From NCBI GenBank assembly GCA_949372955.1, contig CASIAX010000015.1, positions 1 through 12,271 on the forward strand: a DNA stretch of 12,271 nucleotides, read 5' to 3'. This document shows positions 1 through 7,952 of the stretch, piece by piece. The notes below the pieces were generated by a model. The model saw nothing but the letters and a program-made list of their open reading frames with translations. It had not been told where the DNA came from and ran no database searches. The position numbers and the translations under genes are program-made. The stretch comes from SGZJ01 sp949372955. GTDB lineage: Bacteria > Bacteroidota > Bacteroidia > Flavobacteriales > Flavobacteriaceae. Every line of letters begins with the position of its first letter. Position 1 is the stretch's first letter.

Positions 1-3000
1 GGGCTGCTCAAAACATTATTAATAACATCAATAGTTATAGTGTCATTTAGACAATAATAAGTGTCAGAAAAAAAATCAATATCTATATCGGTAGAAAGAA
101 CATTTACACTATCAATAGATATACACCCATTTTTTTCACCTTTAAGAAAATATGTGCCAGGAGATGTAGCGCTATAAAATGGAAAAACAGATAGTGTGTC
201 TGAAAATAAATTATTGCTTGACCATATCACATTATTAGAAAGGGGGTCAATAGATTCTAATAGAATAATAGAATCTTGACAGTATGAAGTGTCTGGGTAT
301 AGACTAAAATTTACTTGATCAATATTAATTTCTTGAAATAAAGTATCATTACAAAATGAGCTAGAAATGATCAAACTATATGTAATGTCATTAGGAATAT
401 TAGAAATAGGATTAGATATATCTATAGAATTAAGACCTGTTGAAGGTTGCCATTGATAAGTAATTGATGTGTCGGTAGAAGTAGGAAGTCCAATCTGAAT
501 ATTTGTGTTATTACATTTGCTTAGTGAAGGTAGATTACTTGAGCTATTAGACAAAAGGTATACTGTGTATGAAATTGTATCCGCATAATTACACGCATCG
601 TTTGAGTATGCAATTAAAGTAATAGTATGCTCACCATAATTTAAAAAAGAATGAGATGGATTTACTAAAGTTGAGTTAGAACCATCACCAAAATCCCATA
701 AAAATGACGTTGAACCAATAATCTTTGTAGCGTTAATAAAGTTTATATTTAAGTCACACAAAAGTGTTGGGGCTATAAAATCTGCAATTAAAATATTTTG
801 CTCAAAATCAAACTTAAATATTCCATTGTTACAAAACCCACTATTATTTGTAGAAGAAACTGCACCTGGATTTGGATAGATAGGGAAATCGTTATTATTA
901 TTACAGCCTGCACAAACTGCTTGATAGACAACTCCATTTGCATCAAATCTGCTTGTGCCACCATCAACATGTTCACTACTCAAGCTTCCTCCAAAAAAAG
1001 TTGCATAAATTAAACTATCTAAATATTCATTCAAAACACATAAATAAAAATCATTACCATCCGTTTGGTTTTGAAAAGCATTATTGGTAACATCTAAATT
1101 TAATGTTGATAAAGGACCCCCTAAAGATGAACCCCATCCAGATAAATAAATATTATTACACTTGTCAATGAGAAAAGCACTCGGCGAAATATCTGGAGAT
1201 CCTTTACCCGAACCAAAGACAGTCGATTTATAAAGAGTGGATAAAGATGTATCAAACACAGCGATAAATTGGCCGCCTGAGTTTTTGAAATAAGTTGAAT
1301 TAAACACTAAAGAGTCAGAAATAGATTTTGTCTGACCAGTTATATATATTTTATCATCATTAGATATTTCAATAAAATATGATTGATCGTAATAAATAGA
1401 GCCAAAATATGTCCCACTCAAAACTTTTGATCCATCCGAAGAAATACTAACGACAAAAGCATCAGGATTAATTGTATCAGTAAGAAAAGGCTTGTATGAG
1501 TTTGAATTTGTGAAGAAATTATTTGAGCAAGTCCCTCCTGAAACATAAATATTGTTTTTTGAATCTATAGCTAAAGAATAAATCCCATCATCCTTATCCC
1601 CTCCAAGAAAAGAACTCCATATGATAGTTTGAAGATTATCGTCCATTTTAATAATACAGCCATCCTGAGCTGAAGATAAAGAACTTTGAAATACGTTATT
1701 TGTAACAGGGAAATCATATGAACTAGTAGAAGTAGCTATATAAATATTCCCTTGAAGATCTATATCAATCTCACCTCGAAATTCATCAGCATAATTATAT
1801 TTTAGCGAATTTGATAAATTTAAGCCATCATTCTTTGATCCTCCAATATATGTTGAAGATAATAACTGACCGCCATCACTACTTAATTTTGAAACAAAAA
1901 TATCTGAACCATTTGGAAATGTTGCCGATAAACCCGAAGGGAAAAACGGATCACCACCAGAAAAATTGCTATTAAAACATTGGTTAGTGGTTGGAAAGTT
2001 GTCAGAACCCGTAGTTCCCAAAATAAATAACTCTTGATTAGAATTAACAACTAAACTATGTGGAAATTCACTTTGGCTACCACCTAAGTATGTGGAGTAA
2101 ACCCTATTTGTTCCACTAGAATCATATTTAGTTATAGAAACATCAACAGCACCACCAGCAAAATTAATTTGATAAGCGCCCAGAGTAGTAGGATAGCCAA
2201 TACCAAAAGAAATTCCTCCAGAATATAGACAGCCTTGATTATCATATGTGGCAGAAAAACCAAAATTATTTGAGCTAGCTCCAGAATAAGTTGAAAAAAT
2301 AAGAGTTGGGTCAATAATTAATTTTTCAGAATTTATATAGCTATTTGGAAAAGAAAAAGAAATAATATTGTTTTTTAAAATATAGCTACATCTAACCTCA
2401 ACAGTATCGCTACCAAAAACTTGATAAGCATATGGGGCTAATTCTGTAGTAGAATTAAATGAGTTTTGAATAATTAAATTACCATTACTAATTCGAATTC
2501 TTTCATGTCCTCTATACTTAATTTTAATATTTTTAGTTTGAGCAAAAGGATTTATAATAATATCATATTTTAATTGTTTATTTCTTGAATAGAGCAAAAG
2601 ATCTATATTGTCATAAATATTTTCCTGAAAAACTTCATTAAAAAAGTATGCGCTATCTAAATATTTTTCTTTTAAATAGTAATTTTCATAATAATTAGAC
2701 TTATCTAAAAGCGAAATAGTAAATGAAGGGTTATGATTTAAAAACTCCATTGAATATGCATGAGAGTTAATAATATCATCTGTATTTTTATTTGAATGAA
2801 TAGCGGAAAGCTTCTCTTCATCAAAAAAGGCAAAAGTAAACTTAGCTTTTTCAACAAATAAGACGCCACCTTGTATGTCAGACTTAGCAAAAACATTTTG
2901 TGGTAATTGACCAATATTTTCTACAAACCGAGATTGTCCATTAGAAACTATAGAGCAAAAGATAAAACTCAAAAAGTAAAATATAAAATTTATGCTATAT

Positions 3001-3011
3001 TTTTTTAGCAT
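1..3011 (-). CDS. Large secreted protein: DUF7948-like N-terminus, SBBP-type propeller, PKD and Ig-like domains (3' end outside window)
   Basis: The frame starts with ATG at 3011 and I read it codon by codon to base 1 without a stop, so 1003 residues are visible and the C-terminus is missing. Residues 1-26 form a signal peptide (hydrophobic stretch ending SNGQ). Residues 27-233 begin FVENIGQLP and look like the N-terminal DUF7948 domain, ending in IIDPTLIFSTYSG. Residues 236-735 hold propeller-like repeats with STYxGG-type motifs near 306-311, 386-391, 466-471, 533-537 and 670-675. The signature HVDGGTSRFDANGVVYQ starts at 681 and leads into CAGC. A PKD domain follows with WDFGDG at 772-777. 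Ig-like repeats come next, with cysteine pairs 833/887 and 911/963 and a third repeat from about 975. This architecture is typical of Bacteroidota surface proteins exported by the type IX system, whose sorting domain would lie off-window. It starts 7 bases after the M23 gene. Ligand and role are unknown; an adhesin or gliding-associated role is inference. Confidence 0.9.
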   Translation of the reverse strand, partial: MLKKYSINFIFYFLSFIFCSIVSNGQSRFVENIGQLPQNVFAKSDIQGGVLFVEKAKFTFAFFDEEKLSAIHSNKNTDDIINSHAYSMEFLNHNPSFTISLLDKSNYYENYYLKEKYLDSAYFFNEVFQENIYDNIDLLLYSRNKQLKYDIIINPFAQTKNIKIKYRGHERIRISNGNLIIQNSFNSTTELAPYAYQVFGSDTVEVRCSYILKNNIISFSFPNSYINSEKLIIDPTLIFSTYSGASSNNFGFSATYDNQGCLYSGGISFGIGYPTTLGAYQINFAGGAVDVSITKYDSSGTNRVYSTYLGGSQSEFPHSLVVNSNQELFILGTTGSDNFPTTNQCFNSNFSGGDPFFPSGLSATFPNGSDIFVSKLSSDGGQLLSSTYIGGSKNDGLNLSNSLKYNYADEFRGEIDIDLQGNIYIATSTSSYDFPVTNNVFQSSLSSAQDGCIIKMDDNLQTIIWSSFLGGDKDDGIYSLAIDSKNNIYVSGGTCSNNFFTNSNSYKPFLTDTINPDAFVVSISSDGSKVLSGTYFGSIYYDQSYFIEISNDDKIYITGQTKSISDSLVFNSTYFKNSGGQFIAVFDTSLSTLYKSTVFGSGKGSPDISPSAFLIDKCNNIYLSGWGSSLGGPLSTLNLDVTNNAFQNQTDGNDFYLCVLNEYLDSLIYATFFGGSLSSEHVDGGTSRFDANGVVYQAVCAGCNNNNDFPIYPNPGAVSSTNNSGFCNNGIFKFDFEQNILIADFIAPTLLCDLNINFINATKIIGSTSFLWDFGDGSNSTLVNPSHSFLNYGEHTITLIAYSNDACNYADTISYTVYLLSNSSSNLPSLSKCNNTNIQIGLPTSTDTSITYQWQPSTGLNSIDISNPISNIPNDITYSLIISSSFCNDTLFQEINIDQVNFSLYPDTSYCQDSIILLESIDPLSNNVIWSSNNLFSDTLSVFPFYSATSPGTYFLKGEKNGCISIDSVNVLSTDIDIDFFSDTYYCLNDTITIDVINNVLSS

Positions 3012-3018
3012 ATTAAAA

Positions 3019-4239
3019 CTAATAATTATCGGTCATTAAAATTTTAAACAGACTGTCTTTAGAAAAGATAAAATCTTCTCTATTTTCATTACTAATTGGA
3101 TCTCCTGGAGGTAGTTTTTGTCTATAAGGATCAACTTGTTTTCCGTTTTTCCAAAACCTATAACAAACGTGTGGTCCTGTGGCAAGACCCGTACTGCCTA
3201 CATAGCCAATAATCTCTCCTTGTTTAACAAATGTACCATTTCTAATACCAGACTTAATTTTTGACATGTGTAAATATTGAGTTGTGTATTTATTGTTATG
3301 CTTAATTTTAACATAATTCCCATTATTTTTGGTAAAGCTTGCTTTAGTAACTGTTCCATTAGCTGTAGACCAAATTGGGGTGCCTTTTGCAGCAGCATAA
3401 TCTGTACCAAAGTGTCCTTTCCATTGTCCTGTAACTGGATGCTTTCTTTTTCTACTATATCTAGATGAAATTCTTTTGTAATCAACAGGAGCCATTAAAA
3501 ATGCTTTCCTTAAAGTATTACCATCTTCATCATAATAATCACCATAATTAGTGTTTTTTTTAAAATAAAAAGAATAGAAATTATTTCCCTTATGCGTAAA
3601 CTCAGCGGCAAGAATATTTCCAATTCCTATATATTTACCATCGACATACTTATCTTCATAATATACTCTAAATGAATCCCCTTTTTGCACTTTAAAAAAA
3701 TCTATAGTCCAGGCATAAATTGTAGATATTTCATTTACCAATCTAGGACTAAGGTTGAGCTCTTCCATTGTAAGCCATAAAGAAGATGATATGGTTCCAT
3801 AAGCAACGCGTCTAATAATGCTAATTTCCTTTTCTCCTCTATAAACATCGATATTATTTGTTATATCAAAAACAATATAAGAAGAAACACTTTCTTCATA
3901 TATTAAATATTGAGCAACCTCATTAGAATCGTTAGAACATAATACAGTATATCTATTGTCTGGAGCAGCCTTTCTAAAGTCAAAAATATTTTTTGATTTT
4001 AAAACAATTTTATTAATTATTGGATGATCAATATGATGAAGATAAAAAATTTCTCCAAGAGTTTGTCCTGATTTAATAATGCCTTTATGTACAATAAAAG
4101 AGTCAAGACAGATTCCATATTCAAAGGTTGGCTCACTAACATCAATAATAGGAACATCCAAAGTATTATTAGTCCTAAGATTAAAGATAATAAGAAGAAG
4201 AAGGATAAAAACAAGACTAATTCTTAAGATATTTTTCAT
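3019..4239 (-). CDS. M23 family peptidoglycan endopeptidase, MepM/ShyA/Csd3-like
   Basis: A 406-residue envelope protein with an N-terminal membrane anchor or uncleaved signal (residues 5-21). Residues 45-100 resemble the LysM/OapA-like regulatory domain of MepM/ShyA/Csd3 enzymes. Residues 150-250 match their second domain, including YAWTIDFF, KGDSFRVYYE and ILAAEFTHKG. The LytM domain spans about 255-372. The zinc ligands H276 and D280 (HFGTD) and the catalytic-type H324 (QYLHM) and H357 (GPH) are present, but the usual second histidine of HxH is C359 (HVC). Family members cut peptide crosslinks in the periplasm to allow wall growth. I expect an active hydrolase with a Cys zinc ligand, or possibly a modified activity. 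It lies 50 bases after the DUF3108 gene and 7 bases before the large secreted protein. The start is the ATG directly before the hydrophobic segment. Confidence 0.93.
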   Translation of the reverse strand: MKNILRISLVFILLLLIIFNLRTNNTLDVPIIDVSEPTFEYGICLDSFIVHKGIIKSGQTLGEIFYLHHIDHPIINKIVLKSKNIFDFRKAAPDNRYTVLCSNDSNEVAQYLIYEESVSSYIVFDITNNIDVYRGEKEISIIRRVAYGTISSSLWLTMEELNLSPRLVNEISTIYAWTIDFFKVQKGDSFRVYYEDKYVDGKYIGIGNILAAEFTHKGNNFYSFYFKKNTNYGDYYDEDGNTLRKAFLMAPVDYKRISSRYSRKRKHPVTGQWKGHFGTDYAAAKGTPIWSTANGTVTKASFTKNNGNYVKIKHNNKYTTQYLHMSKIKSGIRNGTFVKQGEIIGYVGSTGLATGPHVCYRFWKNGKQVDPYRQKLPPGDPISNENREDFIFSKDSLFKILMTDNY

Positions 4240-4289
4240 ATGTGCAAGATAATTTTTTTAATTATGAAATTTTATTTTATAAGTAGCAG

Positions 4290-5036
4290 TTATTGACAAA
4301 GAATATTTGATTTTTCGTAAGACTTTAAAATTGCCTTAATTGTTCCAGCCCAGATTTCTACCTCAACTCTTAATAACGCCCTACTTTCATCATTACTTAT
4401 CCATATTCTCATGCTTTCTTCATCCTCAAAAACTCTTCCGTTTTGAAGTGATGGCTGAAATACTAAACAATCAACATTACCAAATGGAGATTTTATTATT
4501 TCATTATATAGATATTTAATTTTTAGCCTAAATATTTCATTATCCATAAAAACAGGAATTGACAAGACTTTATTATTTGATAGTAAATTTGTATTAAATG
4601 TTCTAGCAAAGAAAAGTGCTGAAAGCATATCCTGAGTAGAATCAATAATTGGAAAGAAATCACTGTTAGATTTGACACGCATTGATTGATGATCGAATAA
4701 ATATTGCTGATTCAAGTTAAAATTTCCTTCAGATATTTTTCTATTAAAAAGAATTGGAACTAAGTCCGTAGTGTTAAAAAGTGTAGAGTATTCATCACGA
4801 ACCTTAAAAAATAAATCAAAAAATGGATGTGTTTTTCCTTTGCCAACCATAATTAATCTGTTCTTAGAAAAACTAATAGTATCTTTTTTAACAACTAAAG
4901 AAGCTGTTCCAGATTTAATAAATTCAAAAAAAATGTCATATTCAAACTTCTCACCATCTTTAAATGGGAGTTCAGAAGATTGAGCAAAAACAGTTTGAAA
5001 AATATTACTTAAGAATATTAATAAAAAAAACCTCAT
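4290..5036 (-). CDS. DUF3108 domain-containing secreted protein
   Basis: A 248-residue protein with a signal peptide (residues 1-18, cleavage after VFA before Q19). The mature start, LPFKDGEKFEYDIFFEF followed by IKSGTASL, matches the characteristic opening of DUF3108: a 'GE.l.Y.i.....i.aG.a.l' pattern marking the first strands of a beta-rich fold. The remainder is strand-rich with no catalytic motif I recognise. DUF3108 proteins are periplasmic or outer-membrane-associated and their biochemical role is not established; I infer an envelope role from the neighbours. It starts 9 bases after gatA stops and is followed after 50 bases by the M23 endopeptidase, so co-transcription with both is likely. 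The ATG at 5036 is the natural start because it immediately precedes the signal peptide. Family assignment is confident; function is not. Confidence 0.85.
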   Translation of the reverse strand: MRFFLLIFLSNIFQTVFAQSSELPFKDGEKFEYDIFFEFIKSGTASLVVKKDTISFSKNRLIMVGKGKTHPFFDLFFKVRDEYSTLFNTTDLVPILFNRKISEGNFNLNQQYLFDHQSMRVKSNSDFFPIIDSTQDMLSALFFARTFNTNLLSNNKVLSIPVFMDNEIFRLKIKYLYNEIIKSPFGNVDCLVFQPSLQNGRVFEDEESMRIWISNDESRALLRVEVEIWAGTIKAILKSYEKSNILCQ

Positions 5037-5045
5037 AAAAAAGTT

Positions 5046-6461
5046 CTAGAAATTAGTAGAACAAAAATCTAGCAAATCTTGTTCTTTAAAATGATTTGCC
5101 ATCACTTGCATCCCAAACGGCATTTTTAATAAAGGATCCTGAGTAGGAATTGAAATAGCTGGATTACCAGCTAAATTTGCATGTACTGTAAAAATATCTT
5201 CAAGATACATTTGTGTAGGGTCAGAATATTTATTTCCAATATCAAAGGCTGTATGAGGTGTTGTTGGAGAAATTATAAAGTCATATTCATTAAAAATATC
5301 ATTTGTTTTATCTTTTATAATTCTTCTTATTTTTTGTGCTTTTGTGAAATATGCATCGTGATAACCTGCACTAAGAACAAAAGTTCCAAGCATTATTCTT
5401 CTTTGGACTTCTTTTCCGAAGCCTAAAGATCTGCTCTTTATATATGTTGATTCTAAATCATTATTATGATCCGAGCGATATCCAAAGCGAATACCGTCAT
5501 AGCGTGATAAATTCGATGATGCTTCTGCTGTTGAAATAACATAATAAGTTGGAACTAAATAATCTAAATAGGGAAATGAAACAACATCTACACGATGACC
5601 ATTAGATCTTAATTCATTAATCTTATCTAGTAAGTGTGATTTAATAACTGGATCTAAACCCGGACTTTCTATATGCTCTTTAATATAAGCAATAGATTTT
5701 TTAATAGCTCTTTTAGGAGTGAAATCATTAGAGTGAATCTCTCGAGATGAACTAGTGCTATCATATGGGTCTTTTCCTGATATAACTTCTAATATTAAAT
5801 TAGCGTCAAAAATATTATTTGTAATAGGACCTATCTGATCAAAAGAAGAGGCATAGGCAATTAGACCATATCTAGACACTCTTGAGTAAGTTGGTTTTAG
5901 ACCATAGACACCGCAAAATGCTGCAGGCTGACGTATTGATCCTCCAGTGTCACTTCCAAGAGCAGACATACAAAGGCCAGCTGATACAGCAGCAGCAGAA
6001 CCTCCAGAAGACCCTCCAGCCACCTTTTTATTATCCAGAGGATTTTTAACTGTACCGTATATTGTATTTTCATTACCACTTCCCATAGCAAATTCATCAC
6101 AATTTACTCTACCTATAATAATAGCGTCTTGATCTAATAAACGCTCAATAACTGTTGCGTTATAAGAGGAGGTATAACCTTCTAAAATTTTTGAAGAAGC
6201 TGTTACTTTATGTCCTTTAAAGCAAATATTATCTTTTATAGCAATAACCATTCCTGCCAATTTTCCAGCACTTCCATTAGCGATTTTTTTATCGATTTCT
6301 TTAGCTCGATCTAAAGCTTCTTTATCAAATGTTTCAATAAATATATTTAAAGAAGACGAATCTTTAATTTTGGTTAAATAATGTTGCGTAACGCTATGGC
6401 AGTTTACTTCCTCTTTTTTAAGAGCCTTGGACAATGCCTCAAATGAACGATATAAACTCAA
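5046..6461 (-). CDS. gatA: Aspartyl/glutamyl-tRNA amidotransferase subunit A
   Basis: Amidase-signature subunit of GatCAB. It releases ammonia from glutamine, and GatB uses it to convert Glu-tRNA(Gln) and/or Asp-tRNA(Asn) to the correct aminoacyl-tRNA. The Ser-cisSer-Lys triad is visible: K76 in AIKDN, S151 in GGSSGGS and S175 in GSDTGGS, with the same mutual spacing as K79/S154/S178 of Staphylococcus aureus GatA. Further family blocks are NCDEFAMGSGNEN, GLKPTYSRVSRYGL and PFGMQVM. At 471 residues it is near full length (about 475-490) with a slightly short tail. The start is TTG: only TAT TTT AAA separate it from the in-frame tatA stop, and the next in-frame ATG is at M71, inside the catalytic domain. 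It lies 9 bases after tatA and 9 before the DUF3108 gene. gatB and gatC are not in the window, which is common where gat genes are scattered. Confidence 0.97.
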   Translation of the reverse strand: MSLYRSFEALSKALKKEEVNCHSVTQHYLTKIKDSSSLNIFIETFDKEALDRAKEIDKKIANGSAGKLAGMVIAIKDNICFKGHKVTASSKILEGYTSSYNATVIERLLDQDAIIIGRVNCDEFAMGSGNENTIYGTVKNPLDNKKVAGGSSGGSAAAVSAGLCMSALGSDTGGSIRQPAAFCGVYGLKPTYSRVSRYGLIAYASSFDQIGPITNNIFDANLILEVISGKDPYDSTSSSREIHSNDFTPKRAIKKSIAYIKEHIESPGLDPVIKSHLLDKINELRSNGHRVDVVSFPYLDYLVPTYYVISTAEASSNLSRYDGIRFGYRSDHNNDLESTYIKSRSLGFGKEVQRRIMLGTFVLSAGYHDAYFTKAQKIRRIIKDKTNDIFNEYDFIISPTTPHTAFDIGNKYSDPTQMYLEDIFTVHANLAGNPAISIPTQDPLLKMPFGMQVMANHFKEQDLLDFCSTNF

Positions 6462-6470
6462 TTTAAAATA

Positions 6471-6647
6471 TTATTTATCTAAATTTTCTTCAGAGTCTTT
6501 TTTACCCTTCTTAAACTCACTAATTCCCTGACCTAAACCTTTCATTAGCTCTGGTATTTTTTTACCACCAAAGAGTAAGAGAACAACCAGAACAATTAAT
6601 ATAATTTGCCAAGGACCAATAATACCTAATAAGATAGTTGATTTCAT
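6471..6647 (-). CDS. tatA: Twin-arginine translocase subunit TatA/TatE
   Basis: A short gene of 58 codons, from ATG at 6647 to TAA at 6471. The protein has a very short N-terminus, then GPWQIILIVLVVLLLF (11-26) as a single membrane helix. The conserved hinge and amphipathic helix follow: FGGKKIPELMKGLGQGI (26-42), with the FG pair, the P32-E33-L34 turn and G37/G39, then F45-K46-K47-G48 and a charged tail. These are the defining features of TatA, which polymerises with TatC (and TatB where present) to move folded twin-arginine proteins across the inner membrane. No TatC is in this window. It follows the EnvC-like gene by 45 bases and precedes gatA by 9. Family assignment is firm; TatA versus TatE or a TatB-like role cannot be separated from sequence alone, although the short tail argues against TatB. 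Confidence 0.95.
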   Translation of the reverse strand: MKSTILLGIIGPWQIILIVLVVLLLFGGKKIPELMKGLGQGISEFKKGKKDSEENLDK

Positions 6648-6673
6648 AATTTTTGTAAATTATTTATTTTAGA

Positions 6674-6681
6674 CAAAAGTA
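6674..6681 (-). promoter_or_regulatory. Candidate Bacteroidota -7 promoter box upstream of tatA
   Basis: On the minus strand the gap between the EnvC-like gene and tatA contains TACTTTTG, an exact match to the Bacteroidota -7 consensus TAnnTTTG, ending 26 bases before the tatA ATG. No TTTG element is seen at the expected 19-21 base upstream spacing, so support is only half of the usual bipartite promoter. In DNA this AT-rich a chance match is plausible. If real, it would give tatA-gatA and downstream genes their own transcription start. Confidence 0.25.
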
Positions 6682-6692
6682 GGTATTTTGAT

Positions 6693-7952
6693 TTAATCAG
6701 CCTTATATAACCATAAAGAAGGATCTTGTTTATCGTATCCCTTCCATATTTCAAAATGCAGTTCAGCATCACTAAGTAAATCATCTTTAGACATTGACCC
6801 AATAACTTCTTTTGAAAATACTTTATCTCCAATTTTCACACTTACTTCAGATAAGCCTGAATAAACAGAAAAATATTCACCGTGATTAATCAATACAGCT
6901 TTTCCCTCGCCTTTAATAAGGAAAATTCTAGAAATCATTCCTTCAAAAACAGTTCTTATAATAGCTCCATTTTTAGTAGCAATATTTATTCCATTATTAA
7001 ATGTTTCAACTCCTTTAAAAACATTATGCTTTTGAGCCCCATATTTAGTGACAATAATCCCCTGATCTAATGGCCATGGTAAATTTCCTTTGTTAGAGCT
7101 AAATTCATTAGAAAGAACAATAGCATCTGGAGTGAGTGAGAATTTACTATCGCCATTTATTTTCTTAGCCTCCTCTCGAGCAAGCCTAATTTCTTCCTTT
7201 ATTATCGCCTTAATCTTATCGTCTAATTCTTTCGCTCTTAATTGTTGTTGCTTAATTTTAGATTTAAAGAGATTTTCAGATTTAGAGAGATTTGACACTA
7301 ATAAATTTTTTTCTTTTTTAGAATTTGAAAAATCTTTAATTTTCTCTTTTTTAAAATTTATTAAATCTACACTTAATTTTTTATCTGCCTCCAATTTGCT
7401 TATTTGAATCTTCAACTTAGAGTTTTGTACAGCCAAACTATCTTGAGTAATATTTATCTTATTAAAATGTTTAATTCTAGATTGGGAATATTGTTTCAAA
7501 TAAAGCACTCTCTTATATGCTTGGTTAAATGTTGATGAAGAAACAATAAATATGAGATTATTTTTACTTGATCTATTCTTTTGTAAAGAATATAACATAG
7601 ATGCATACTCCTCTTTTAACTTAACAATATCCTTTTCAATTCTATTAATTTCTGTAAGACTAAAATTAATTTTATTTTGAGCTTTTATAATCTGCTTTTT
7701 TAGAAGGTTAACTTCAATATTCATTATCCTTAAAAGCTTGTCTTCATTATTAATTTTAGAGTCTAAGACTTTTAGATATTTTAATGAATTTTTCTTATTA
7801 GTTTTTGTTTTTTCTAGCAAATCAACAGTAAAAGAAATTTCTTTCTCAACAACATTCTTTTGCTTTTTTAACTCTTGCTTGTTTTGTGAAAGACATAAAA
7901 AGCTGAAGAGACTGAAAAAGAAAAATAAAATTATGTTAAGGTTTTTTTTCAT
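6693..7952 (-). CDS. EnvC-like murein hydrolase activator (coiled coil plus degenerate LytM domain)
   Basis: A 419-residue periplasmic protein with a signal peptide (hydrophobic 7-21, likely cleavage before Q23). A long Lys/Glu-rich coiled coil covers about 24-265, interrupted near 132-165 by the IFIVSSSTFNQAYKRVLYLKQ segment typical of EnvC family members. A LytM/M23 domain begins at PWPLDQG (292) and runs to the end. The catalytic centre is degenerate: the HxGxD motif reads NNGIN (319-323), the mid-domain histidine is replaced (YSGL, 364-367), and HxH reads ELH (397-399), so only H399 of the four usual residues remains. EnvC proteins with such sites do not cleave wall themselves; they activate N-acetylmuramoyl-L-alanine amidases at division. 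No amidase is in the window. It overlaps the DUF4292 gene by 17 bases, suggesting translational coupling. Confidence 0.92.
   Translation of the reverse strand: MKKNLNIILFFFFSLFSFLCLSQNKQELKKQKNVVEKEISFTVDLLEKTKTNKKNSLKYLKVLDSKINNEDKLLRIMNIEVNLLKKQIIKAQNKINFSLTEINRIEKDIVKLKEEYASMLYSLQKNRSSKNNLIFIVSSSTFNQAYKRVLYLKQYSQSRIKHFNKINITQDSLAVQNSKLKIQISKLEADKKLSVDLINFKKEKIKDFSNSKKEKNLLVSNLSKSENLFKSKIKQQQLRAKELDDKIKAIIKEEIRLAREEAKKINGDSKFSLTPDAIVLSNEFSSNKGNLPWPLDQGIIVTKYGAQKHNVFKGVETFNNGINIATKNGAIIRTVFEGMISRIFLIKGEGKAVLINHGEYFSVYSGLSEVSVKIGDKVFSKEVIGSMSKDDLLSDAELHFEIWKGYDKQDPSLWLYKAD

Noticed and set aside
2132..2314. A 60-codon minus-strand frame and other short frames inside the left 3 kb
   Set aside because: They are in a different frame from the continuous 1003-codon reading frame, which has recognisable domains throughout; no frameshift is needed.
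4240..4289. Possible promoter or terminator in the 50-base gap before the M23 gene
   Set aside because: No TAnnTTTG box, no paired TTTG and no GC-rich hairpin with a T run; only AT-rich sequence is seen.
7090..7407. A 105-codon plus-strand frame opposite the EnvC coiled coil
   Set aside because: It is antisense to a Lys/Glu-rich coiled coil whose complement is Leu/Phe/Ser-rich by composition; no family resemblance and no start context.
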